Source: Stictocephala bisonia
Lineage: Eukaryota > Arthropoda > Insecta > Hemiptera > Membracidae
DNA: 64,000 nucleotides
NCBI GenBank assembly: GCA_035578905.1
Contig: JAQJVL010000280.1
Span: 930,001 to 994,000 of the forward strand
Direction: 5' to 3'
The notes under the pieces are model-generated. The model did not search any database, was not told the origin of the DNA, and saw only the letters and a list, made by a program, of their open reading frames with translations. Positions 1-12,390 of the stretch are shown in pieces. The position numbers and the translations under genes were made by a program. Each line of letters begins with the position of its first letter. The first letter of the stretch is position 1.

Positions 1-565
1 GGGTGAAAAAGAGAACAAGGACTGAAGGACCAGAGGCTACCTACTCTGAGAAAGTGTCTGTGGAGAAGCTGGAAATTGCCAGGACGTCATACTGACTCAA
101 GATGAAGCCAGCTGCTTCAAAGGAACTGTCCAGGCGTACTATCCAAGGCGAGAACATCAGGATAAGGAGCTGTCATCTTGAATGCGGGTGGTAGGCTGCG
201 CCAACGACAGTAACAAATAGTAGCTGGAAAAGCAAGTGAAGAAGCTGAATCTCTTTCGGGGGATCACACTGATACTTGCCCCAGCCAAAAGGCTGGTCAA
301 AGCGGTGAAGGTGTCAGTCTTTGTCCCAATAACAACTGGGGCAATGAACAAGAAGGACGTGACGCTGGGCCTCAAGTGGCCCAAAGGACTTGACTCGGAC
401 CACTAGGTGGTTGTTGGGGAAAACTCAAATCCCAACGACCAATTCCTGGTTCTGGTCATTGACCAAGACTCCCTACAAAAGCTGAAGTCTCTCGCGATAC
501 TTCCATTTTTGGGCTGCGAGAGGGTCAACTTCAAGCGGTGCGGGAGTGGAGAACCGTCAAAGTAG
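1..565 (+). pseudogene. LINE ORF1 C-terminal remnant
   Basis: Shifting plus-strand frames give pieces resembling the C-terminal domain of I/LOA/R1-type ORF1 proteins: LILAPAKRLVKAVKVSVFVP near 270-330, then FLVLVIDQDSLQKLKSL near 445-490 and VNFKRCGSGEP near 530-560. The pattern (V.VFVP, then VLVID..SL..L) resembles the DUF4780-type domain as I remember it. It is broken by stops. The N-terminus with any zinc knuckles lies upstream of the window. Confidence 0.5.
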
Positions 566-570
566 ATATA

Positions 571-3500
571 TGATTAAGGTGCTCCAAATCAACCTTAGGC
601 ATTGCAAAGCGGCAACGGCCACGCTTTGCCTGAAGATCCTCACGATGACATAAGAGTGGCTCTCATCCAAGAGCCATGGACTGTCGGAGGCAGAGTCATG
701 GGCATGAGCACCTTAAAAGGTAAGTTGATATATGGCACTGACAGTAACAACCCTAGGGCTTATATTTATTTATTTCTAAGAAGCTGATCGTAGAGATATG
801 GGCGAATGAGTGATGAGTGTTGATGAACGAGTTTAGTCATTGTTACTATCTGAGTTCGACTTAGCTCAGAATGGACTATTTGTTAAAAGCCCAATAGTCA
901 AGGCAACTATGGGACCTACAGTTTTATGTGGAATCCGAATCACGTAGTGTTGGTCTAATTTTCAGCTAACTGACAAGTCTGACACTCAGTTCTCATCCCT
1001 AAATGACATCTGAACCTTGACTACCATACAACACGGACACCCCAGACTTCTCTAGTAGTGTCCCCATTGATGGCAACCATTGAGCAGATGCTGTGTTGGT
1101 ATTAAGAGGACCGAGCATGGAACCTATCGCCTACAATATCCCAAACACTTTAGGAGTATAGAGACACTAGAAATGACCAATTTCTGTTCTAGAGATTGAG
1201 CCATGACAGAGGTGTACGGAAAAACAGACGATGAAAATGTCAGAATACTGTTTTCTTCCATGTACCTGCCATACAACTCGGCAGAAGCACTGCCATCCAA
1301 GGAAATGAGGCATGTGGTCGAGTACAGGACGAGCCAGAGGAGGCACCTGGTGTTGAGATGTGATGCGAATGCTCTTAAATACTACATGGAAGAGCAGCAA
1401 CATCAACAGCAGAGGTGAGAGCATCCTAGAGTTAAGTTATAATTAAGTTGAGAGCTGAACTTAATTAAGTTATAATTAATAAGGGCTGCAAGCCAACATT
1501 CTGATAAAGAAGGGGTGTATGCTTGAGGGATGAAGTCCTGGACGTAACGCTGGCCAGCAATTATGCTGCCACAAAAGTTGCGAGGTGGAGTGTGTCTGAT
1601 CACAGCTACATTGAGTTCTCGGTAGGGTCAACCCATTTTAAGGAGACCTACAAAAATCTGAGGAAAACAGAATGGGACCAATACAGAGAGGCGCTCAGTG
1701 GTAGCCTGCGACAGCTAGAGATGATCAAGGGGCAGGGGGTGGAAGAGATGGCGAACCTATTACAAGGAGCCATAAATACTCTTACCTTAAAGCCTGTCCA
1801 GTGGTTGAAAATAAAACAAGTAGGCAAGTCTGTTGGTGGCAGAGAGCTAAAATCCAAGAGAAGTAAAAATCGAAGACTATAAAACACGTGTAAGTGTACA
1901 GAAAACTGGGATGATTACTCCGGTGCACTCACTGAATACAATAAGGCAATCAGGAGGGCCAAGCAAAACTCATGGAGAGAATTCTGCCAAGGTATCAAAA
2001 AAACTCGGACTATGCAAAACTCCATTGAGTCTCAGCCTGAGACCCTGGAAATGCTGTGGGTACCATGATCAAAGAAGTTGGGATGCACACGGATGGTCCT
2101 GAGGAAACACTGACAAGTTTACACACATTTCTCAGGATCAATTCAGATATCTAGCACAAGTCAGGAGGAAGCCGGAAGAGAGCCTTTAGCTCTGGCACAT
2201 GCAAGGTCTGTGATTATATACACAGGATATTAAATTGGCATTGAAGACCTTTCAGCCATTTAAAGCGCCTGGAACCAATGGCATCTATCCTGCACTATTA
2301 CAGAGAAAGTGAGGACCAGCTGATCCCCTATCTGATGACCCTTTTTAGGCTAAGCTTAGCTAGAGATAACATACCAACTGCATGGAGAACCGCCAGGGTG
2401 GTTTTCATACCGAAGCCTGGTAGGTTATCATAGGCAGATGCAAAAGCTTTATAGACCTAAAAGCCTGACACCCTTTCTCCCTTTCTCTTGAAAACCATGG
2501 AGAAAATGGTAGATAGGCATTTAAACTGGACTGGATGGGCATTACAAACTGGAAAATCCTGCGAAACAGCTTTGCATGCATTAGTCAGCAGGATTGAAAA
2601 TGCCATGTTCAACAAAGAAGTAGCTTTGGCAGCCTTGATATAGAAGGAGCTGTTGACAACACGAGTACCCAGTCGATAGTGTCTAAGCTGGTAGAAAGGG
2701 GAGCCGAGAATACTATTATTAGATAGATCAGTAATATGCTCAGCAGGAGGAGAGTGCAGGTATTCCTGTGTGGGACTATTAAAGCAGTGAAAATACTAAA
2801 AGGTTGTCCACAGGGTGGCGTGCTTTCACCGAGACTGTGGAATCTTGTGGTGAATGGACTTCTACTGAATGACCAGGGAGTATATATACTCAATGATATG
2901 CTGATAACATAGTAATCTTAATTAGAGGGAAAGTCATGAACACATGCATGGAACTCATGCAGAGGGCGCTGTGGACTGTGGAAAGATTGTTTAAGGAGGA
3001 GGGGCTGTGGGTGAATCTCCTCAAAACTGTTTTGATGCCATTCACGATAAAGAGAAAAGTTGATGTTGTTAGAACACCAACCCTCTTTGGGAGTGAAATT
3101 CAGGTAGAGAGAGAGAGTTCAAGTATCTAGGTGTAAGATTGGATGATAAGCTCTTCTGGAATAGTTACATATCGTATTTAACAGGCCACGTTCAGACCAC
3201 ACTCATGATGGTGAGGCGAGCTGTAGTACGTACGTGGGGACTCTCCCCAAAGATGATGAACTGGCTGAACACCAGTGAATGTAAACCAATGAAGCAGTGG
3301 TGTGGTGGCCCAAACTCCAGCAAGTCACAGCTGTGAGAACCTTACAAAAGGCACAGTGGACGGCTTGCTTGGGAATCATGGGAGCCATGAGAGGCACTTC
3401 AACTGCATCTATGGGAGTACTGCTAAACCTCCCTTTGCTTAATATCTTTATAAAAGGGAAGCAAGGATTGCAGCCTTAAGAATAAGATGCAGTGGAAACT

Positions 3501-4470
3501 TACGATGTAATATCATCAGTGAACACACGAGGATTGAGGACATCTTACGTACTGACATACTAGAAATGATGTCGGACAGGAAGGTCGAAGGTCACCAATA
3601 TAGAAAAACCATATCAGATCAACATTGTTGACAGTAGTGAATAGGATACAGGAGAACCTGAATACATGTGGAAGAAAATCACCTGGTATACCGATGGATC
3701 GAAAAGATCAACGAGAACAGGGCCAGGAATATTCGGGGTCAGACCCAGAGTGTGATTCATCATAAGCCTGGGGAAGCTGGCCACAGTATTTCAGGCAGAG
3801 GTCACTGCTTTGGCTATGTGCGCGGAAGCATGTGTGGATATGTTTGTAAGGTACGTGGTCAAACCATTTACATGAACTCAGATAGCAAGGCAGCATTGAT
3901 GGCAATCGCAGGCTATAACTTCACCTCAAAGGCAGTGTGGAACTGTCATCTGCTAATGAAAACTTTGGTGAAAACCAAAAGGTTAGACTATTGTGGGTTC
4001 CAGGACACAAAGGTATTGCTGGAAGTGAGGGAGCGGAAGAATGGGCCAACAAAGGTGCCAGTAAACCCCTCATTGGCCTAGAACCAACATGTAGGGTGGC
4101 TTACTACCTTGCACGTACAGACGTACACCAGTGGGTGGAAAAAGAACACCGTAAGCTCTGATAAAGAACAACGGGAAATGTTCAGTCCAAGATAATGATG
4201 CAGTCACCTTCCTCTGCAATGGCATCAGATGCTCTAGACCTGGGTAGAAGGGATTTGCGAAGAGTGGTTGGATTTCTTACCGGTCACTGGCAATTCAGAG
4301 GTAATTTGCATAGGATGGGATTACCAGTTCTGAATCTTTTATGCAGGAAATGTGGTGAGGAGGAAGAAACTGCTCAACATGTCATATTCGACTGCCCAGC
4401 ACTATGGGCCAGGAGGAAGGAAACCCTTGATGTTGTGTGGAAAACAAACCAAGGAGACAGGTAAGAAACC
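571..4470 (+). pseudogene. LINE ORF2 remnant: endonuclease, RT, RNase H
   Basis: Endonuclease start: QINLRHCKAATATLC and VALIQEPWTVGGRVMGMSTL (575-740). Endonuclease continues: SSMYLPYNSAEALPSKEM and LVLRCDANA (about 1240-1370), then the SDH motif at about 1595. RT pieces run about 2230-3480 and include GCPQGGVLSPRLWNLVV near 2800-2860. RNase H runs 3680-4080, with YTDGSK, a SDSKAALMAI segment and LWVPGHKGIAGSEGAEEWAN. The terminal zinc-like motif reads FLTGHWQFRGNLHRMGL, then CRKCGEEEETAQHVIFDCPAL (4270-4400). Multiple frameshifts and stops break the frame. Confidence 0.85.
741..960 (-). mobile_element. SINE copy inserted in the LINE endonuclease
   Basis: The block starts with TTTATTTATTT, the complement of an A-rich SINE tail, then matches the SINE at 16838-17108 over GATATGGGCGAAT, GATGAGTGT and TTTAGTCATTGTTAC. 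It interrupts the LINE exactly where the endonuclease reading SNNPRA would continue. The 5' boundary near 960 is approximate. Confidence 0.65.
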
Positions 4471-4840
4471 ATTGTCAAAAAGCTCTCAAGGTAGACCTGG
4501 AGACTGGTAAGAAAGCATTGTCAAGAAGCTCTCACGGTTTAATAAGGACCTGGGATTTGATGGAAAATGAGGTCCTGAGAATGAGTGTTCACAATACGCT
4601 CAGTAGCTGCGTGGCAATTCCAGGTGCAATTTTCAGAAGCCGGCCCTCGACAATAAACAAAATAAAAAGTGCAATTACGAGCTTGGGTGTGAAATCGAGG
4701 CAAAACGCGCACTTGACGTTGTGTCAGTTTCTTCTGAGGGAAGTAGGGTCTGGTGATCAGTGGGGGGGAAGGGATGGGGGCAGAAATTTTGGTCTTTGTA
4801 CAAGCCCTAAAAAACTCACAAGCAACCCCTGAAAATTAAT

Positions 4841-7800
4841 ATAAACAATTTAAGTTAAAAGACATCATTTCTAAATTTAAGCTATATTTTATTTATATTT
4901 ATGATTTAATATTTAAAATTGTTTTGTTTTGGTTTCAATCAGTTTGATATATTAAACAATCAAAATGGTTCAAAATTGTCTAAAAAATTCATCGTCTAAA
5001 AAAAAAACTTCATCAGGGGCCTTAAAAACATTATCCATTTACATTATTATTTCAAGAAATTTTGAAGAGGTTTCGTGTTTATCCAAACCCTTTCATTACA
5101 ATGTTCAACGGTTATTGGTAAAAATAAATAAACTCAATCCCATAGGCAATCATTTAATACAATTAATTAAAACACAAAATTGCACGAATCACTTATGAGC
5201 ATACAAAATTGCACCAACTACTCAAGGTCACTTATATTCTGCTAAATCATTTGACTTACACAACATAACAGTAACAGATAAAAACAAAACCTCAACGGTG
5301 GAATAATTCAATCATAATTAAGTGCTAAATTATCAGACTTAAATGCTACAATAATATCAATATTCATGATAATTTATATTTTGTTGAATTATTACACTAA
5401 ACAATAAAACTAGGCATATAACAAAAAAGTCATAACTCAATAAAAATAATAACTCAACGTTACTAATAATTTTCTAAATCACCAGGCTTAAATAATGCAA
5501 TAATAACAAAATGTTCCAACATTTAAACAAAAAAATCCCTTAGCTGCGTCACATTTTGAGTTTAAAAACCAAATCACTGTTATCTTCCTGATTGATTAAT
5601 AGTTTCTATCACTAACATACATAAAAATAAAACAAAATTGTTTCACTGTTCAACCTTATTTCTAGCCTTAAATTCTATAACTACAAATTAGTGAATGTTG
5701 AGCTCACAGCTATAACTGGCCAAGTTAAGTTTTCATTTTATAAAGAAAATTTGCCATATTCTAACAGTTGGAATAGAGGAGTAGCCGCATATTATTGATC
5801 CTTATAAACTGATATCTAAACATGCAAATCTGGTACATGGCAACACTGCCATTTTTAACACTGTTTTTTAACAGCTCATAAAACTTCATTTTAATATTTG
5901 CATTCTTTTACCTTACAATATTTGTCTAGAAAAAATGTTTATTAATTTTAATTCAAACAGATTTCCCCTTTTGCATGGTTTTAAACTTGTCAATCTATAA
6001 TTTGTAAAAAATAAACTTCACTCTTCCAATAATCTAATTTTTTATTAATGAGGCCTTTTGTTGTCAGAGACATTTGCTACCTAAAATGATTAAGTCTTTG
6101 GCAAAAAAAGACCTCATTAATAAAAAATTAATTATTGGAATAGTGAAGTTTATTTTTTTATAGTTTTATGTCTTGTCAACCTAACTTTATTCCATTCATT
6201 TTAGTATATACATTAACTCTGTAACCATTCTTTATGAATGTGTAAATAAAGATATTATTGATTGATCTATTTCAGATAAAACAACTAGCAAATAAACTAA
6301 TATCTTGCAATACAAAATTTACATGTTTCAACATACATCTACAGTAAATTTACTTAAATTAAATCCAGACAAATATATTATAGTATTTCAAGATGAATAA
6401 TTCATTTCATGTTTGACTCTTCATATAAATTTTAAATTTACTATTTGCTACCTAAAATTATTCATCATTATAAAGAAATTTCTTTAGCAAGTTTCTGTAA
6501 CATTTATCAAATTGTAGCTTATGATGGAATAATGACTTGAATTCAAAATTGTAACTTCTCTACATCACTAACTCAACGCACCCAAACTTTCCATTTTCTT
6601 ATCACAAAATATGTATATGATCAATTAACGTCTATATAATGGAAGCTTCACCATTAATAATGTCACTTAGCAATATGAACACAACGAGACTAAACTAAAA
6701 ATGTTAATTCTATGATAGATCTAATTTTTCAAGATATGTACCTAATTTGCAAGTCTAGCCCTACATCTAGATTGTGAATGTATTCCATTGTTGTGCACAT
6801 TTAAATATGAGTTAAATGGAAATGTATTCATTCAATAAAACATTCAAAATAAGACACCTGCATGGATCTAGAATTAACTCTATATGTGTGCTTCAAGGAA
6901 AGTAGCGGCTTTCCAAAATTGAAAGTAAATTTAATTTAGAACAATAATTATGTTCAAAATCAAATTTCAGTAATTCCCTTAAAACACACGTGTTGTTTAC
7001 CCTAGATTTCTAACAAAGCGCACAAGCCTGTTTGAACTTGTAATGTTGAAATTTAAAGTGCATTTTCCTACAGAAGAAGGATTAAATATACATTTAACAC
7101 AATAGACAATCCATGCTAATAAAGTACATCTATTGGAAAGAAGATTAAAAAATACCCTAGTTCAGAGAACTTTGGAGGCAGGAACCTTATTTTGAAAGTC
7201 TGAACTTGAATTTAATATAAATTTTCAAGATGGCACAATCGTATACCTGTCTTGAAGTACATGTTTAGGTTTATGGAATATTATTGTACAAAGTAACTAA
7301 TACATAAAATTAAAATCAAATAAAAATAGCATAAAATGCTGGAAAATGTATCGCTATAAACAAATTTAAATTGGTACACTTTAAATATCTTCAAATAGTG
7401 ATTAATTGGGTTTATCTATAACCTTATTAAACTAACATATTATCTTAAACTGGGTTTCTTTTATTAAAGTTGGACATAAGTGAATATTAGTTAAATGCTT
7501 ATAAAATTTCATATTGTCATTGTATTAAATGTGGGATTTGCTGACATAGACACTTGAAGTTTAAAATTATAACTTATATTACTTTATTAATAACAGTAAT
7601 GAAAAAAAATGTATTTCTTTATATCATTTATACATAATGAAATGTAATTTATTTATACTTCAAGAACCTAGAACTTGCAAATGAGTTGCTAAGTAATTGA
7701 AAGTCAGTTGAACTTAATATAAAAGAAAAAGTTAGTAGGAAACTACTATTTCAGCAACATAACAAATAAAAAACAACACTTAAAATTCTAGATAAAAGAA

Positions 7801-8047
7801 AACTCAGTCTTTAAAATTACAAAAAGTATAAAAGCTATTATTACAACAATTTTTCAGGATTTAAAAATATATACACAAAATGTACCCTTAATTTAAGGGT
7901 ATATTGAAGTATAATTACTAATAAAACAATAAAAACCCTAAAACCAAAATAAAAAAGTAAACCTCGCCAGACCTACTAACTATATTTTATAACTAATATG
8001 GCAAATAATAAAAAAACTAGTTGAGCAATGATTTCAAATGAAATGAC
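4841..8047. other. AT-rich noncoding flank
   Basis: Very AT-rich sequence downstream of the kinase gene and of the LINE. Only short random ORFs are present. Apart from the foldback element at 6007-6162, no gene, RNA or recognisable transposon was seen. Confidence 0.6.
6007..6162. mobile_element. Foldback MITE
   Basis: Two arms of about 55 bases are inverted: AAAATAAACTTCACTCTTCC at the left pairs with GGAATAGTGAAGTTTATTTT at the right, and both arms carry TTTTTTATTAATGAGG or its complement. The spacer is about 45 bases. There is no coding capacity. The flanks are too AT-rich to call a target duplication. Confidence 0.75.
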
Positions 8048-8206
8048 TTAATCAGTCTTCTGGAGGAACTTGAAAAGCTTTATTTTTTTAAGCCGAAATC
8101 TGCCTTGTTTACCTTTGCTCTCGATGTTAGCTGGCGGCATCTGGTTCATCTTCATGTAAGATAGAAGTGCCTTAACACTTTCAGCTTGTTTCAACCAGTC
8201 CTGGAT
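8048..8206 (-). CDS. Ulk3: ULK3-like last exon: third MIT helix and C-terminus
   Basis: After the acceptor GATTGCAG the exon reads IQDWLKQAESVKALLSYMK, the third helix of MIT 2, then a Lys/Arg-rich tail to a TAA stop at 8048-8050. An internal AAAG|GTAAAC is a plausible splice donor after about 31 codons, so the real C-terminus could be encoded by a further exon below 8 kb. No such exon is obvious in the AT-rich sequence downstream. Confidence 0.82.
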   Translation of the reverse strand: MQDWLKQAESVKALLSYMKMNQMPPANIESKGKQGRFRLKKIKLFKFLQKTD

Positions 8207-8636
8207 CTGCAATCAGTAAATACTAATTGTAATCTCCTAACAAATCACATAAAAATTCATTGTCCTAAAATATGAATATAGCAAAATATATCAATATTCT
8301 CATTTACATATTCATTTTATAGTTTCAGTTTTCAATATTTTCTTCCTAATATGTAAAAAAAGGAAAGTAAAAAATACACAGCTATTTGCACTGAACACAG
8401 GATATGTGGAACTGTGTTAGCCGTTTTGTTTTTAAAAAGCTGGAGAGTAGCGGTGGAAAAACAGGACGCTCTAGTGCACGTGTGACTTTGTACTGACCTT
8501 GACAGGTCACATATTCCAGCCCCAGCTGAGTACGAGACAGGTGCCACTGATTTCAAAGGATTGTTTACCAAAAAGAGGTTGTAAATATACTAGTAAATAG
8601 ATTTAGATAGTAATTTGTAGTATATGGAAGATACTA

Positions 8637-9298
8637 CAGTTGAGTGCGAATAGTCCAACATTTAACAGCCCGACATGCTCGGTAGTCTGACGCTGTCACC
8701 AATCTAGGATGTACTGTGTACAGTGCAAACGTTTCATGTCTCGACAGGATTGACGCAGTTTCTAGCTGCCAGCTGCGTTCAGTAGAGGCTCGCATGCAGT
8801 GTAGTACATACAATACAAGCCATCTACGGAAGACAATAAAATTGAGGAGGCTATGGAGACGGAATACGTGATCAGCTATGACGAAGTTATGTTGGCTACC
8901 AACAACGCTAGTGCAAGGAATATGACTTGACCTTAGCAAAACTTTAATGTTGAAGAAATTCAAGTAAAAGTCATCACAGAATATTTGCGTAAAAAGAAGC
9001 ATAAGATTATCAGAGATTTTTTCTATGTTTAAATTTCAGTATGTAGGCTATGTCCTGTGCAAACTTTCAGAATCATTATTTAATGAAATAAATCTGTCAA
9101 TATAAAAAAATTAATGTATGAACTATTTTTAATCCTTGATATATATGTAATCCAAAACATAGTTCCTCAAAAACACTGTATATTTTCTAAATATATACAG
9201 TGATTCGGATATATTAAGGCACCATTTGGTAATCGAACATTTTTCGTAATCCAACACCCCACCGGTCCCGTAACTGTCTGATTATGAAGATTTAACTG
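8637..9298. mobile_element. pogo/Tigger-like non-autonomous element
   Basis: The element begins CAGTTGAGTGCGAATAGTCC and its other end, read on the minus strand, begins CAGTTAAATCTTCATAATC. Both match the CAGT(T/C)RA...ATART pattern of pogo/Tigger termini. TA dinucleotides flank it at 8635-8636 and 9299-9300. At 662 bp it has no transposase. It lies just upstream of the last kinase exon, in the intron. Confidence 0.75.
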
Positions 9299-9544
9299 TA
9301 GTACCATAATTGATATGAGTCTTTCCTTAATATTGACTGTTGTAAACATGTCTTTATTGTAAAAATAGTCTGTATTGTCCTTAATTGTATAAAGACATAC
9401 AAAAGCATAAGGCAGGTTCATAATGACTCCTGTACTCTCAAAACTGAAAAATAAAAAGATTCACAGTCAAACAAAAGAGGTGATGTTTAACATTTTATCT
9501 TTCATAAAGGAATAAGCTAATAGTGGAATGTTTATAATCCCTAT

Positions 9545-10560
9545 AGAAAAAGCCAAGAGAGAGTAGCAAAAGCAACTGTGATGTCGCTAAGAACAGTAAA
9601 ACGTGTGGAAGAACACTGGATCTATTGAAGCTGGCACAAATATAATACTTCATTTTCGACACCCGACTAAACTCGGGTAAAAACTTCTACTGTCACAGAG
9701 CTAAATGACTTCAATTTGGCTGTTGTTAGGGAAATTGCCCACAGTTCTTATATCAATAAATATCTCCAACAGCTAAAAGCATCATACTTAATTAGCTGAA
9801 GAGATTAACTTTCAAGATAATTACACAAGTGTAAGGCTGATTCCAACAAAATTAGGATTCAAATGGCAAAATACAAAAAGCAACAGGCAGATTCTAGATG
9901 AAAAATGGGATATCGTCCAAAAAAGAGTTTCTTTTCAGAGAAATACAAAATATAGAGAGAAAGGACGTCCCATCGTATACGTTGATGAAAAGTATATTCT
10001 TTCTTGCCACATTCAAAATAAGTCATGGAGTAGCGATACATGTCGTGGTATTTTTAAACAAATATCAAAATCGGCTCATAATTGTACAACCTGGGGCTGA
10101 AGTGGGGTTTATCCCTAATGTAAGTGATGTAGAAATCATCAAATACTATTTGTGATTACCATCACAATATGAACAAAGAAAAATACAAAAAGTGGCTTCA
10201 GGATATTTTAATCTCTTATCTTCTTCCTAACAGTGTGATTGTGCTAGACGATGCTCTTTACCATAAGACAAGGCTCTGAATAGTGGAAATACTACGAAAG
10301 ACTGGCCGATAAAAAGAATATCCCATTTAATGAAGTTGTGTTGAAGCCAACTTTGTATGAAATAGTCAAACATAACAAACTTAACAACCATAAACCATTA
10401 AGACTACCACCTTGCCCCCTGGATTAAAAACAAATTAAAAACGTTTGGTCAGTTGTAAATAGATGGGTAGCTTCCAAGAATACAACTTAAAAACTAACAG
10501 ATGTAAGAAACATTGAAGAGAAAAGTTTTCATCCATTGGCAACGATAAGTGGTTGCCTTC
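9545..10560 (+). pseudogene. Decayed Tc1/mariner-related DDE transposase
   Basis: Broken plus-strand frames read ARERVAKATVMSLRTVKRV (HTH, about 9552), SSTVTELNDFNLAVVREI-like sequence near 9690, RQILDEKWDIVQKRVSF and IVYVDEKYILSCHIQNKSW (first Asp region, about 9975). Then come KYKKWLQDILISYLLPNSVI and VLDDALYHK (second Asp, about 10180-10265), and PLRLPPCPLD near 10400. This is the common insect IS630-related transposase with the pattern YVDET...MDNAPYHS...LRLPPYHC. Several frameshifts and stops are present. Terminal repeats were not located. Confidence 0.75.
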
Positions 10561-10740
10561 ATGTACATACATAACGAAAATGTCTACCTTATCTCATGTA
10601 GTAACTACAGATATGCCAATTATACCACAATCGGAAGTTTTACAGTAATGAATGAAACATGTTCTTTGTGTTTCAGCTAAACTTATATCAACCAATAATA
10701 AAGCAGGAAGGAAGGGTTTGGTTTAATTTGAAAGTGCATG

Positions 10741-10763
10741 TTTAAAAAAAAAAAAAAAAAAAA
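10741..10763. repeat. Poly(A) tract
   Basis: An uninterrupted A run of about 22 bases. It could be the tail of a retroposed sequence or a simple slippage tract; no retrocopy was recognised beside it. Confidence 0.8.
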
Positions 10764-11954
10764 ACATGGAGAAACATATGTTCTTATGAAACAGATTAAA
10801 GATTGTTTTAACCTAATCATATATCATAGTATAATATACACAGTAGTGAATCTTAATAATGAGAAAAATACAACTGGCTTGACATTAGTGCTCATAGTGG
10901 TCGTGTTGCAGACTTATGTTAGTTAAGACTTATAACACCACTTCTGACAGAAACAACAATCACGTGTGCTACAACAGTTGATTACCACACCAGTTATTTG
11001 CTACCTCACCACTAGGTTCGCTAGCATCGCTTGGTTGCAAGTTTAACGGCTGAGCTTCACAACTGTATGTTTATATTATACTGTGATAATAATTTATAAC
11101 AGAAAAATGAAGGGTCATGCTCTAAATGAAGGGTCATGCTCTAGATGATATTTTGTGGAGGGCATGTAAATTACTCGCTTTGGTTATTTATATCATTGAA
11201 GTTTCTCTGAAAATTCTTAATGTTGCTTTATTGTACATAAATCAATCATTGATATGAGGTTGCCATATAATGTGGACCTAATCTGTATCTCTAACATACC
11301 TAACCTTCATACATGTTACATAAATCTCATGTTTCCTAAACTCTAATAATTCTCTCCAGAGTACAGAATGGATGGGCCAGCATATGCTAAGCATAGTTCT
11401 TGTCAGGCTTTCCACGATAGGTGTATCCACTGACCCAAAACACATCTTGCAGGCATATGTTCATTTGTTGAGTAGAAGGGTTTCCAAAATTCCAAGTCAT
11501 ACCTGTGCGCTGTCAAGATTTTGTGTGTGTGCGTGTGTGTATATGTAATTGTAAAGCCTGACAATATCATATATGTGAATGACTCAAGTGAAGTGATTAA
11601 GTCAGAATAAAAAAAGTATAAATCTGTACAGAAACTAATTTTAATTACTAGTTTCAAGTTTAACAATAGCTTGAAGATCACCATCAATGACATTTTCATG
11701 AGGGGCCCTCTCATTAACCTAAAATATCAGGTATGATGCGAAAAAAAACTACTTCACATAAAACAAATTATATATGCTTCTGCTTCCATCACTCAATTAA
11801 AACACTCCTAAAGCCTCTTTACTACTAACCTGAAAACATACCATACATTTACATTATAAATTATATGTTTTTACATCCTTATTTCATATTGGGGTTTTGA
11901 AAAATATCAAAAGTTGCCACAGCATTAAATTTGAATTTAAGCATAATTTTTATG
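10764..11954. other. AT-rich intronic sequence
   Basis: No gene or classified element seen. It contains a short GT-rich microsatellite (11521-11541) and a 22-base direct repeat AATGAAGGGTCATGCTCTA (11106-11143). Confidence 0.5.
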
Positions 11955-12390
11955 CTTAAATCAAAATTATGCTTCTTCTAAAAAAATCTGTGATTTAGTA
12001 TGTTTTATTTATCTATGTTTATGTATTTACACTATTTTTTACTTCATTCAACTCATCATCAGTTAAAAATAAACAGTTATATATGGCGGTTGGCATTTTT
12101 CGACAATGATGATGAATAACAAAAATTAAGTTGTTTTCCAGTATTTTATACATTCTTCTTTTTGCCTGTGAAATATATAATTTGAACTTGTAACAAATTA
12201 AATTTGGTAAACAATAACAGTAAAGTACAACTATTGGCATTTAAATTTAATGAAATTAATGCATGCAGAGCAATCAACTTTATTTATTACTAGCTTTTCC
12301 TATATTTGTCTCTATTTTTACTTAATTACATAAGAATAAATTGAATAATAACTATTATTAAGTACCCTTTATTCATTTTTTATAATAATA

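Larger units (their letters stand above)
1..4840 (+). mobile_element. Degenerate LOA/I-like non-LTR retrotransposon, 5' end outside window
   Basis: Plus-strand remnant with pieces, in order, of ORF1, an endonuclease, a reverse transcriptase, RNase H and a terminal Cys/His motif. The presence of RNase H after RT, together with an endonuclease that opens with ALIQEPW, points to the I superfamily (LOA or I type). Many stops and frameshifts show it is dead. A SINE sits inside the endonuclease region near 741-960. The 3' end is placed near 4840, where GC content drops sharply; no poly(A) or target duplication is clear. Confidence 0.85.

Noticed and set aside
3..570. Retroviral or LTR element gag
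   Set aside because: The downstream order endonuclease, RT, RNase H and lack of LTRs identify a non-LTR element.
11403..11714. 103-residue minus-strand ORF
   Set aside because: Low-complexity, contains a GT microsatellite and no recognisable domain or splice context.
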